Source: an uncultured Caryophanales bacterium (GTDB taxonomy: Bacteria > Bacillota_I > Bacilli_A > RF39 > UBA660). From it: a stretch of DNA of 46,556 nucleotides. Below are positions 6,902 to 15,350 of the stretch, in pieces; position 1 is the first letter of the stretch, and every line of letters starts with the position of its first letter. The translations under genes were made by a program, and so were the position numbers. The notes below the pieces were generated by a model. It searched no databases. It was not told the origin of the DNA and saw nothing but the letters and a program-made list of their open reading frames with translations. The DNA is taken from contig CAMUXV010000005.1 of NCBI GenBank assembly GCA_947164795.1, positions 1-46,556 of the forward strand. Reading direction: 5' to 3'.

Positions 6902-7342
6902 ATGTTAATTGGAGAATATCATCATAATATTGATGAAAAGGGAAGATTAATTATACCTTCTAAATTTAGGGATGAAATTGGTAAAGAATTCATTGTTACT
7001 CGTGGTTTAGATGGCTGTTTATTTATTTATTCTAAGAGTCAATGGGATAAAATTATTTCTAAATTACAAACACTTCCATTTACTAAAAAAGATGCACGAA
7101 CTTTTAATAGATTCTTTTTATCTAGCGCTACTGTATGTGAATTTGATCGTCAAGGTAGAATTAATATACCATCAAATCTTATTAACTATGCTAATATTCA
7201 AAAAGAATGTACGATTATTGGGGTTAATGATCGCCTAGAAGTGTGGGCTACTGATAAGTTTGACACACTAATCGAAGAAAATACTGCTGCTATTGATGAG
7301 TTAGCAGAAAACTTGTTTGAGGGATTTGATATTGATGCATAA
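6902..7342 (+). CDS. mraZ: Transcriptional regulator MraZ
   Basis: This 146-residue AbrB-like regulator is made of two tandem MraZ half-domains. The first contains HNIDEKGRLIIPSKFRDEIG and the second CEFDRQGRINIPSNLINYA, both with the DxxGR core that contacts DNA. MraZ forms rings and controls the division and wall operon that it heads. The ATG at 6902 is chosen over the upstream in-frame GTG (6890) because GTGGGGG serves as its SD and the protein then starts at the usual MLIGEY. The 10-bp-spaced repeats immediately upstream imply autoregulation. Confidence 0.93.
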   Translation: MLIGEYHHNIDEKGRLIIPSKFRDEIGKEFIVTRGLDGCLFIYSKSQWDKIISKLQTLPFTKKDARTFNRFFLSSATVCEFDRQGRINIPSNLINYANIQKECTIIGVNDRLEVWATDKFDTLIEENTAAIDELAENLFEGFDIDA

Positions 7343-8255
7343 GACGGTGCTTTTAAATGAGGCAATTGATAATCTAAATGTTTTTGAAGATGGTATATAT
7401 GTCGATGCTACTTTGGGATTTGGGGGACATAGTGGTTTAATTTTGAAAAGAATAAAAAGGGGCTTTCTTTTCGCCTTTGATCAAGATGATATGGCGATAG
7501 AATATAGTGAGAAGAAATTAAGTGAAATTGGTAGTAATTATGAGATAATTAGATCTAATTTTGCTAATTTAAAAGGGGAACTAAATAAAAGAAACATTGA
7601 TAGGATAGATGGTATTGTCTTTGACCTAGGTGTATCATCTCCACAACTCGACATAGTGGAGCGAGGATTTAGTTATCATAATGATGCACCATTGGATATG
7701 AGAATGGATAGAAGTAAGAATTTTTCTGCTTATAATGTGGTTAATGAGTATTCATTTGAAGAATTAGTTAGGATATTAAGGGACTATGGGGAAGAAAAAT
7801 ATGCTTCTAGTATTGCTAAGAATATTGTTAAAGAAAGAAACATAAAGCCTATTAAGACAACTTTAGAATTGGTTGAAGTAATTAAGAAAAGTATGCCATT
7901 TAAGGCTATGAGGGATTCTCATCCTGCTAGAAAGACTTTTCAAGCCATTAGAATTGAAGTTAATAATGAACTTGAAGTACTTAAAATAGCGTTAGAAGAT
8001 GCTATATCTATGCTTAAAGTAGGTGGAAGAATTTCCGTTATTACTTTTCATTCATTAGAGGATAGAATAGTAAAAGAGATATTTAATAAGTATTCAAAAG
8101 TTGATAATAATTTATCTGGGCTTCCGTTTGTACCAGAAGAGTATCAGCCTAAATATAAACTTATAGCCAGTATTACTCCTAGTAAAGAAGAACTGGAAGA
8201 TAATAATAGGGCTAGGTCTTCGAGACTTAGAGTAATTGAAAGAATAAAGGAATGA
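7335..8255 (+). CDS. rsmH: 16S rRNA (cytosine(1402)-N(4))-methyltransferase
   Basis: This 306-residue protein methylates N4 of C1402 in the 16S rRNA P site, using SAM. Visible motifs are HKTVLLNEAID at the start, the SAM loop DATLGFGGHS, FDLGVSSPQLD with the RGFSY segment that follows, PLDMRMD, and VITFHSLEDRIVK near the C-terminus. The ATG at 7335 overlaps the end of mraZ by 8 bases, the usual coupling in dcw clusters. The stop is TGA, which shows TGA is not read as tryptophan in this organism. Confidence 0.94.
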   Translation: MHKTVLLNEAIDNLNVFEDGIYVDATLGFGGHSGLILKRIKRGFLFAFDQDDMAIEYSEKKLSEIGSNYEIIRSNFANLKGELNKRNIDRIDGIVFDLGVSSPQLDIVERGFSYHNDAPLDMRMDRSKNFSAYNVVNEYSFEELVRILRDYGEEKYASSIAKNIVKERNIKPIKTTLELVEVIKKSMPFKAMRDSHPARKTFQAIRIEVNNELEVLKIALEDAISMLKVGGRISVITFHSLEDRIVKEIFNKYSKVDNNLSGLPFVPEEYQPKYKLIASITPSKEELEDNNRARSSRLRVIERIKE

Positions 8256-8259
8256 TAAT

Positions 8260-8547
8260 ATGAAAAAGAAGAAAAAGAAGGGGCTAACTAAATTAGAAAG
8301 ATTTATTTGTAAAAGTAGTATTTTTATGATGGTAGTTTTACTTATTGGTATTGTTTTTACTAGTGCGACAGTATCAAAGATGAATATCGAGCTTCAAAGG
8401 ATAAATGAAAAGGTCGAAGTACAAGAAAATACTAATGAGAGTTTAGTTATGAAGATTAATGAAATGGCTTCATTAGAGAATATACAAATTGTAAGTAGAA
8501 ATTTAGGTTTATCATATAATAATGAGAATATATTGACAGTAGAATAA
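8260..8547 (+). CDS. ftsL: Cell division protein FtsL-like
   Basis: This 95-residue bitopic membrane protein has a lysine-rich cytoplasmic start (MKKKKKKGLTKLERF), one transmembrane helix (residues about 22-42), then a leucine-zipper-like coiled coil (ELQRINEKVEVQENTNESL) outside. FtsL works with DivIC/FtsB and the septal PBP. Primary sequence is poorly conserved in this family, so the call rests on size, topology and the position between rsmH and a class B PBP, which is the standard order. Confidence 0.8.
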   Translation: MKKKKKKGLTKLERFICKSSIFMMVVLLIGIVFTSATVSKMNIELQRINEKVEVQENTNESLVMKINEMASLENIQIVSRNLGLSYNNENILTVE

Positions 8548-8557
8548 GGTGATTATT

Positions 8558-10717
8558 ATGAAAAAGGTTAATAAAAATAACGATAGATTTCGTGTAAGTA
8601 ATATTGTTATTTTTGTTACCTTTTTTTTATTTACTGTTTTAATTGTAAGACTTTGCTATATTTGTTTAATTGATTATAAAGTAGGAGATTCCACTATTAG
8701 TTTATTTATTAAAAATAGGAATACTGAAGAAGAAGTTATTGTACCCGCTAGAGGTACTATTTATGATAGCAATGGAGAAGTGCTTGCTATTGATGTATCT
8801 AGTTATACACTTTTGGCATATTTATCAGAAAAAAGAGTAGATGCTAAGGGTAATAAAAATTATGTTGAAGATATAGATTATACTAGTACTAAGTTATCTG
8901 AAGTATTAAAAGTTGATGCTGATGATATTAAGCAAATATTACAGAATGGTAAAGATAACAATAAGTATCAAGTAGAATTTGGTAGTATTGGTAAAGGAAT
9001 TACAGAAATAATAAAAGAAGAAATAGATAATCTAAATCTTCAAGGTATTGATTTTATTAAAGATATTAAAAGATATTATCCTAATGGAGATTTTGCATCT
9101 TATATACTTGGCTATACAGTAAACAAAGATATAGATGGTAATAATAGAATAATTGGAGAACTTGGAATAGAAGAATATTATAATGATGAATTGTCTGGTA
9201 AATTGGGATTTATTACCTATGAAAAAGATAAGTATGGTTATAAGATAGCTAACGGTAGAGAATATGTTGAACCTGCTAAAAGTGGTAGCGATATTTATTT
9301 AACTATTGATTCTAATATTGAGATGTTTACCGAAAATGCCGTAAAAAAGGCACAAGAGGAATCACAGGCTGAATGGGTACTTTTAGTGGTAGAAGATGCT
9401 AAGACTGGTAAAATATTAGGATACTCAAGTACTCCATCATTTGATCCAAATCTTAGAAATATGACTTCATATATTGATCCTTTAGTTGGATATTCATATG
9501 AGCCTGGTTCAACAATGAAAGTATTTAGTTATATGTGCGCTATTGATTCTGGCAAGTATAATGGTGATGATACGTATGAATCCGGTAGTAAAACTTATAC
9601 TTCAGAGATAGATGATAGTACGGTTACAATTAATGACTGGAATAAAAAGGGATGGGGTAGAATTACTTATGATAAAGGTTTTGCTTTGTCCTCTAACATA
9701 GCGGTAGCTAATCTAGTAGAAACCACTATTAATAAAAGTGAATTAAAATCATGCTACGAAAAGTATGGATTTGGAAGCAGTACGGGTTTTACTTTAGCAA
9801 GAGAAGAAAAAGGTAATATTGATTTTAAGTATCAGATTGAGGTCGCTACTGCTGGATATGGTCAGGGTATTAACACTACGCCCATTCAACATATACAAAC
9901 TCTTACTGCTATTGCTAATGATGGCGAGATGTTAAAACCTTATGTTATTGATAAAATAGTAGATAACGATACTAAGAAAGAATTATATAATGGAGAAAAG
10001 ACTTCTTTAGGAAGCATTGCTAGTCCTGATACTATTAAGAAAATGAAAGAATTAATGCGAAGTGTTATCAATGGCGATAATACTAATTCAACTGGTTATG
10101 CTTATTATATGGATGGTTATGATTTAATAGGTAAGACTGGTACCGCTCAAATATTTGATTATAAAAAGGGAAAATATATGACTGGGGACTCGGATTATAT
10201 TTATTCATTTTCTGGTATGTTTCCTGGGGAAAATCCAGAAATAATAGTATATGCCGCTATTAGAAGACCTAAGGATGCTTATAATTATATAGCTCCTATG
10301 ATAAAAGAAGTAGAACAAAATATTACTAAATATTTAAATATTACTGAAAAAATAAAAGATAAAGAAGAAATATTAATAGAATCATATTATAATAAAAGTG
10401 TTAATGATATTAAGAGTAGTTTAGAATCTAAAAATCTAAAAGTTATAGTACTAGGTGACGGCGATAAGATAATAGATCAGTATCCTAGAAGTAATACTAC
10501 TATTTATGAAGATGATTTAGTTATACTTAAAAGTAATAAATTAAATAATATTATACCTAATTTAGCAGGACTATCTTATAAAGAAGCAAATAATGTATTA
10601 AAGTTAATGAATATTGAGTATTCTCTAGAAGGTAGTGGTTATGTATATGAACAAAGTGTTGAACCTGGAGATATAGTAGATGCTACGGTAATAGTAAAAT
10701 TAAAATCTAAGTATTGA
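8558..10717 (+). CDS. Class B penicillin-binding protein with PASTA domains (PbpB/SpoVD type)
   Basis: This 719-residue transpeptidase has an N-terminal membrane anchor (residues about 13-37), the dimerisation domain beginning VPARGTIYDSNGEVLA, and the three catalytic motifs: STMK (about 317), SSN (about 378) and KTGTAQ (about 525). Two PASTA domains follow, the second ending VDATVIVKLKSKY. It cross-links peptidoglycan at the septum or, if SpoVD-like, in the spore cortex. PASTA repeats at the C-terminus are typical of both Bacillota types, so the subtype is left open. ATG 8558 is chosen because AAGGTGAT (8546-8553) precedes it. The gene overlaps nothing and is followed at once by a 34-residue membrane peptide. 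Confidence 0.9.
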   Translation: MKKVNKNNDRFRVSNIVIFVTFFLFTVLIVRLCYICLIDYKVGDSTISLFIKNRNTEEEVIVPARGTIYDSNGEVLAIDVSSYTLLAYLSEKRVDAKGNKNYVEDIDYTSTKLSEVLKVDADDIKQILQNGKDNNKYQVEFGSIGKGITEIIKEEIDNLNLQGIDFIKDIKRYYPNGDFASYILGYTVNKDIDGNNRIIGELGIEEYYNDELSGKLGFITYEKDKYGYKIANGREYVEPAKSGSDIYLTIDSNIEMFTENAVKKAQEESQAEWVLLVVEDAKTGKILGYSSTPSFDPNLRNMTSYIDPLVGYSYEPGSTMKVFSYMCAIDSGKYNGDDTYESGSKTYTSEIDDSTVTINDWNKKGWGRITYDKGFALSSNIAVANLVETTINKSELKSCYEKYGFGSSTGFTLAREEKGNIDFKYQIEVATAGYGQGINTTPIQHIQTLTAIANDGEMLKPYVIDKIVDNDTKKELYNGEKTSLGSIASPDTIKKMKELMRSVINGDNTNSTGYAYYMDGYDLIGKTGTAQIFDYKKGKYMTGDSDYIYSFSGMFPGENPEIIVYAAIRRPKDAYNYIAPMIKEVEQNITKYLNITEKIKDKEEILIESYYNKSVNDIKSSLESKNLKVIVLGDGDKIIDQYPRSNTTIYEDDLVILKSNKLNNIIPNLAGLSYKEANNVLKLMNIEYSLEGSGYVYEQSVEPGDIVDATVIVKLKSKY

Positions 10718-10727
10718 GGTGGTAGTA

Positions 10728-10832
10728 ATGAATGAAGAAACTAATGAAAGATCAAAAATAATATATACAATATTAATAATGTTAATATGTGTAGTGCTTG
10801 GTTTATACTTAGGTAGTACTCTTATTAAATAG
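10728..10832 (+). CDS. 34-residue single-pass membrane peptide
   Basis: This is a short gene right after the PBP, with SD GAGGTGG (10715-10721) 6 bases before its ATG. The first 10 residues are hydrophilic (MNEETNERSK) and residues 11-31 form one hydrophobic helix with a VLGLYLGST face. It occupies the place where mraY normally follows in the dcw cluster. A small accessory subunit of the divisome is possible, but only the SD, the spacing and the clean TM support it. It could also be a remnant. Confidence 0.55.
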   Translation: MNEETNERSKIIYTILIMLICVVLGLYLGSTLIK

Positions 10833-10886
10833 AAATATATTGAATTTTTTATAATTTTTAAAACAAATGTTGTATATATATTATCG

Positions 10887-10915
10887 AGAAGAATATGTCG
10901 TTCTTCTTTTTTTAT
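10887..10915 (+). terminator. Terminator of the mraZ cluster
   Basis: AGAAGAA (10887-10893) / TTCTTCT (10901-10907), loop TATGTCG, then a T run. Confidence 0.8.
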
Positions 10916-10919
10916 ACTA

Positions 10920-10963
10920 GGCAGTTTATTTATTTTAAGGATAAACTGTTAGCCGTAAGGCGC
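10920..10963 (+). other. Structured intergenic segment (two hairpins)
   Basis: CAGTTTAT (10922-10929) pairs with ATAAACTG (10941-10948). A second small hairpin GCC-GTAA-GGC (10952-10961) has a GNRA loop. GGC at 10920-10922 could instead pair with GCC at 10952-10954, giving two exclusive folds. It lies between the dcw terminator and the smc promoter. Function unknown. Confidence 0.35.
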
Positions 10964-10995
10964 ATATATAAATAATATTAATTATGATTAAAACC

Positions 10996-11024
10996 TTGAT
11001 ATTACCTTAAAAATATAGTAAAAT
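10996..11024 (+). promoter_or_regulatory. smc promoter
   Basis: TTGATA (10996-11001), 17-base spacer, TAAAAT (11019-11024), with SD AGTAGGATGTG before the ATG at 11047. Confidence 0.65.
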
Positions 11025-11046
11025 TAACTAGTAGGATGTGAAATAG

Positions 11047-13986
11047 ATGTACTTAAAAGAAATAAGAGCATATGGATTTAAATCTTTTGCAGATAAAGTG
11101 TCGATTACATTTGGTAAAAATATAAATGGAGTAGTAGGACCTAATGGGTCTGGTAAATCTAATATAGTAGATGCAGTAAGATGGGTACTAGGAGAACAAT
11201 CAATGAAGTCTTTAAGAGGAGACTCTTCTGCTGATGTAATATTTTCTGGTAGTGAAAGTAGAAAAGCACTTAATTCTGCTTCTGTTACTCTTGTTTTTGA
11301 TAATGAAGATAAGACACTTCCTATAGATTTTAGTGAAGTATCTATTAAGAGAGTAGCTTATCGTAGTGGAGAAAATGAATACTATATAAATAATGAGAGA
11401 GTAAGACTTAAAGATATAGTTGAATTACTTGCAGATTCTGGTACTGCTAAAGAAAGCTTTAATATTATAAGTCAGGGTAAAATAGATGAAATATTATCTA
11501 ATAAACCAGAAGATCGAAGAGTAATATTTGAAGAAGCTGCTGGTGTTCTTAAGTACAAAAGAAGAAAAGAAGAGGCTATAAGAAAATTGGATAGAACTAA
11601 TCAGAACTTAAATAGGGTAAGTGATATTATTAATGAGCTTAATAATAATATTATTCCTCTAGAAGAAGCATCTAGAAAAGCTAAAAAATATACTGAAGTT
11701 AAGACAAGACTTTCAAATATAGAAATAGCTTTACTTGTTAAAATGATTACTGATTTAAACTTTATATATCAAGAAGATAAAAAGAAAATTAAATCACTTG
11801 AAGATGAGATAGCGGGACTATCTTCTAATAATAGTTCTTACGATGTAGATATATTAAAATTTAAGGATAAATTAAAAAAAGTAAGAGATGATATTAATAG
11901 CAAACAAGAATCACTATTAGAACTTTCTAAGAAAGAGCAAGAAATTACTTCAGATATTAAATTATTTGAAGAAAGAAATAAGTATAAAGATGAAAAAAAT
12001 AAGATAGCTAATAATATTATTTCTTTAAAAGAAGATATTCTGAATATAGACTCTTTAATTAATAATTTAAATAATGAAATAGAAGTATATAATAAAAAAT
12101 TAGAAGTACTTTCTTCTAATATTAATAGTATTACTGATAAGGTAAGTGAATTTTACATTAAGAAGAATAATCTAAATAATCAAATTATTAAGAATAATAG
12201 AGAAATAGAAAATTATAAATATAGGGAAGAATATTTAGATGGTTCTATAACTAATAATAGTTCTATTCCTAAACAGATTAAGAATATATTAGATAATCCT
12301 AAATTTACTGGAGTACATAATGTAATAGCCTCTCTTATTAATACTGATAGTAAGTATAATACTGCAATTAGTACATCTTTAGGAGGGGCTTCATCATACT
12401 TAGTCGTAGATACTTCTAGTATTGCTAAAGAACTTATATATTATTTAAAAAATAATAATCTAGGTAGAGCAACCTTCTATCCAATAGATAAAATTACAGG
12501 TAAATATATAACAGATGATGTACTTGATATATTAAATAATAGTGAAGGATATATTGGTATAGCAAGTGAACTTACTACTTATGATAATATATATACTAAT
12601 ATTATATCTAATGTATTGGGTAATGTTATTGTTTGTGATAATATCGATAATGCAAATATTATAAGTGATAAAATAAATAAGAAATATAAGATAGTTACAC
12701 TTGATGGTCAAGTAGTTAATGTAGGCGGTTCTCTAACTGGTGGTTCTATAATTAAATCACAGAATGTTTTATCTTTAAAAAATGAATTGGAAGAAGTACA
12801 AAAAAAGAGAAAACTACTGGAAGATAGAAATAAAGCTATTCTTAATGATATAAATAGCATCGATAAAGAAATAAAAATAAAAAATGATGAACTATATAAT
12901 TTACAAAATGAGAAGATATCACTTGAAACAAAGATTAATAATATTGAAGATAGTATAACTGCTAATGTTAAGAATAAAGAAAGCAAAGAAAATGAGCTTA
13001 AAGATTTAAATAATATTACTAATAATGTATCACTAGAAGATGAATCTATATCTAAATTATCTAAAGTTAGAGAAGATATTTCAAATATTAATAAAGAGAT
13101 ATCAATACTTAAAGTAGAGGAAGATAATATTAATACTAATATTAATGAATTAGAAGAAAATTCTAGAAGTAGTAATAGTTATATTAATAAAAAAGAAAAA
13201 GAACTTAATAATTTAAATATTAAGATTAATAGAGCAGATGTTTCTTTAGATAATTTACTTAATAATCTTACTAGTAATTACAATATGACATATGACTTTG
13301 CTAAGGAAAATTATTTTTTAGATATGGAAGCGGATATTGCAAGAGATGAAGTACTTAAATTGAAAAATGAAATTGAATTAATTGGTAATGTTAATTTGGA
13401 TGCTCCTCTTGAATATGATAAAGCTAAAGAAAGATATGATTTTCTTAATAATCAGAAAGAAGATTTAATTAATGCTGAAAATACTTTATATGATATTATT
13501 AAAGAAATGGATAGTATTATGAAAGAAAAACTTCTTACTACTTTTGAAAAAGTAAGAGAAGAATTTAAGAAAGTATATAGAGAATTATTTAGAGGTGGAA
13601 GAGCAGAATTATCTTTAACAGACCCTAATAATATATTAGAAACTGGTATTGAAATAAAGGCAGAGCCTCCTGGTAAAAAACTACAAAGTATTAGTCTATT
13701 ATCTGGTGGAGAAAAAACATTTACGGCGATTAGTTTATTATTTGCCATCTTAAATATTAGACCGGTGCCATTTTGTTTATTCGATGAAGTAGAAGCAGCA
13801 CTTGATGATGCTAATGTCGAAGCATTTGGTAAATATTTAGAAAAATATAAAGATACTCAGTTTATTATTATTACTCATAAAAAGAAGACAATGGAGTATG
13901 CAAATATTTTATATGGTATTACAATGCAGGAGTCTGGTGTTAGTAAGATAGTATCTGTTAAATTAGAAGATATAAATAAAAAATAA
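11047..13986 (+). CDS. smc: Chromosome partition protein SMC (short-armed)
   Basis: This ATPase organises chromosomes with ScpA/ScpB. The N-terminal head has Walker A GPNGSGKSN (31-39) and the hinge is around residues 418-565, recognisable by GVHNVIASLI and GGSLTGGS. The C-terminal head has the ABC signature LLSGGEK (about 884-890) and Walker B CLFDEVEAALDDAN (about 910-923). Long coiled-coil arms rich in Asn, Lys, Ile and Glu link head and hinge. Total length is 979 residues, about 200 fewer than B. subtilis SMC (about 1186), and the shortfall lies in the arms. Monocistronic, with its own promoter; its 3' end converges on the femX-like gene. Confidence 0.95.
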   Translation: MYLKEIRAYGFKSFADKVSITFGKNINGVVGPNGSGKSNIVDAVRWVLGEQSMKSLRGDSSADVIFSGSESRKALNSASVTLVFDNEDKTLPIDFSEVSIKRVAYRSGENEYYINNERVRLKDIVELLADSGTAKESFNIISQGKIDEILSNKPEDRRVIFEEAAGVLKYKRRKEEAIRKLDRTNQNLNRVSDIINELNNNIIPLEEASRKAKKYTEVKTRLSNIEIALLVKMITDLNFIYQEDKKKIKSLEDEIAGLSSNNSSYDVDILKFKDKLKKVRDDINSKQESLLELSKKEQEITSDIKLFEERNKYKDEKNKIANNIISLKEDILNIDSLINNLNNEIEVYNKKLEVLSSNINSITDKVSEFYIKKNNLNNQIIKNNREIENYKYREEYLDGSITNNSSIPKQIKNILDNPKFTGVHNVIASLINTDSKYNTAISTSLGGASSYLVVDTSSIAKELIYYLKNNNLGRATFYPIDKITGKYITDDVLDILNNSEGYIGIASELTTYDNIYTNIISNVLGNVIVCDNIDNANIISDKINKKYKIVTLDGQVVNVGGSLTGGSIIKSQNVLSLKNELEEVQKKRKLLEDRNKAILNDINSIDKEIKIKNDELYNLQNEKISLETKINNIEDSITANVKNKESKENELKDLNNITNNVSLEDESISKLSKVREDISNINKEISILKVEEDNINTNINELEENSRSSNSYINKKEKELNNLNIKINRADVSLDNLLNNLTSNYNMTYDFAKENYFLDMEADIARDEVLKLKNEIELIGNVNLDAPLEYDKAKERYDFLNNQKEDLINAENTLYDIIKEMDSIMKEKLLTTFEKVREEFKKVYRELFRGGRAELSLTDPNNILETGIEIKAEPPGKKLQSISLLSGGEKTFTAISLLFAILNIRPVPFCLFDEVEAALDDANVEAFGKYLEKYKDTQFIIITHKKKTMEYANILYGITMQESGVSKIVSVKLEDINKK

Positions 13987-14024
13987 AGAACAAAAAAATT
14001 ATTTTTTCTTGTTCTTTTTAATAT
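13985..14024. terminator. Bidirectional terminator between smc and the femX-like gene
   Basis: AAAGAACAA (13985-13993) pairs with TTGTTCTTT (14009-14017) across an A/T-only loop. The T tract on one strand and A tract on the other serve both converging genes. Confidence 0.7.
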
Positions 14025-15240
14025 TTAATTTAGGTATTTTTATATTTTTGAACTTATCAATAATTATATTTAATGCTTTAATTATAGGATATAACCATTT
14101 GTTTATAATTAAATCATAAGTTCCAATAGTTTCATATACTTTTCCTCCAAAGCCCATTTTGAAATTATATTTATTGTCGCTTTTATTCATATTTTCAACA
14201 GTACCAAAGTTAAATATTTTATATCCATCATTTAAATATTTTTTAATTATTTCCCATTTAAGTAGATGAGAAGAGTAGAAATCATCAAAGTCTTTATTTC
14301 TTCCCTCATCTAAGAAATATATTTCTCTATTATTTTTAATAATTAGGATAGCTCCTGCAATTACGCCTTTAGGATATTTTGTATATAGATTAGTGGCTTT
14401 TATTATTTCATTGTTATATCTTGTTATTAATTTATCAGAATTCATTTTCTTATTAATAAATTCATTGGTTTTAATAACATTTATATCTTGCATTATCTCA
14501 TTTAATTTATAATTTTTTTCTTCTTCTTTTTTTAGTAGAAAGCGATAATTATTAATATACTTTTCGGGGTTTATTTCGGCAAAATATATTTCTGCTTTAT
14601 TATCACCATTAAAATTATTTAAAACTTGTTTTACTTTATCGGCATTAAAATTGTTTGTAAGATCAAGTAATAGTTCGGGATTATTACTTTCATCTTTAAA
14701 AATACTAATTGCTCTTTCTAATGATAAATTAATATTTCTTCTTGTATTAGAATTAAACAATTTAAATGTTTCGTTAGGAGTTTTTTCTGTTTCTAGAACT
14801 ATTTTTAAGTTTGAGCTTTTTTTCTTCTTTACAAACGATAATTCATCTAATATTTTTGCTAGATTAGTATCAAAATATAAAACTTCTCCCTTTTTATTAA
14901 ATATTTTATATGTTATCATGTTATCTGTAGTTAAATAAACGTATTTTTTTTGCTTTAAATATTCTTTTAAGGTATTTATAAAATCTTTAAATAATGTTTC
15001 GTTATTATAATCCACTAGAAAATTACCTGGCACATATCCTATTTTTAATTTACCTATTGTTTTTTCTAAAAGAAGAGCTGCTGCCATTAGGGTGTTATCA
15101 CTTTCATTAATGAAGCCAAGATAGTTTCTTTGATATTCTTTTTTTAAATTAGCATATTCTATCCCTTGCATATAATTTCTAGCGCTATGTAATTTTGAAT
15201 AGTTTTTAAACTGTATTTCTGTTAATTCAATTATTTTCAT
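13999..15240 (-). CDS. FemX/FemAB-type peptidoglycan branch aminoacyltransferase
   Basis: This 413-residue protein has the FemAB layout: two GNAT-like halves. The first contains SARNYMQGIEYANLKK and GKLKIGYVPGNF. A helical arm (LKKEEEKNYKLNEIMQDI) is inserted in the second half. The C-terminal core includes AGAILIIKNNREIYFL and FNFGTVENM, ending with a basic tail (KFKNIKIPKLNIKKNKKK). Fem proteins add the first or later residues of the interpeptide bridge to lipid II using aminoacyl-tRNA at the inner face of the membrane. Which amino acid is used cannot be read. Its presence implies a bridged, real cell wall. SD AGAAGG precedes the ATG, and an extended -10 lies upstream. Confidence 0.85.
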   Translation of the reverse strand: MKIIELTEIQFKNYSKLHSARNYMQGIEYANLKKEYQRNYLGFINESDNTLMAAALLLEKTIGKLKIGYVPGNFLVDYNNETLFKDFINTLKEYLKQKKYVYLTTDNMITYKIFNKKGEVLYFDTNLAKILDELSFVKKKKSSNLKIVLETEKTPNETFKLFNSNTRRNINLSLERAISIFKDESNNPELLLDLTNNFNADKVKQVLNNFNGDNKAEIYFAEINPEKYINNYRFLLKKEEEKNYKLNEIMQDINVIKTNEFINKKMNSDKLITRYNNEIIKATNLYTKYPKGVIAGAILIIKNNREIYFLDEGRNKDFDDFYSSHLLKWEIIKKYLNDGYKIFNFGTVENMNKSDNKYNFKMGFGGKVYETIGTYDLIINKWLYPIIKALNIIIDKFKNIKIPKLNIKKNKKK

Positions 15241-15267
15241 TTGGACGCCTTCTTTCTATATGAAAAT

Positions 15268-15276
15268 ATTATAGCA
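15268..15276 (-). promoter_or_regulatory. Extended -10 promoter of the femX-like gene
   Basis: On the minus strand the site reads TGCTATAAT (TGnTATAAT class), 28 bases before the start codon. No good -35 is seen. Confidence 0.55.
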
Positions 15277-15314
15277 TAAAAGAAGTAAAAAAACTATTCT
15301 TTTTTAATTAATTA

Positions 15315-15323
15315 TGTTATACT
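15315..15323 (+). promoter_or_regulatory. Extended -10 promoter of the phosphoketolase gene
   Basis: TGTTATACT (TGnTATACT type) lies 28 bases before the ATG, with SD AGAGGGGAT in between. The -35 is weak. Confidence 0.45.
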
Positions 15324-15350
15324 TATTATGATAAGGATAGAGGGGATAAT

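Noticed and set aside
12708-13748. Minus-strand frames inside smc
   Set aside because: They are antisense shadows of the coiled coil and head coding sequence; Ser/Phe/Leu-rich products are typical of reversed AT-rich genes.
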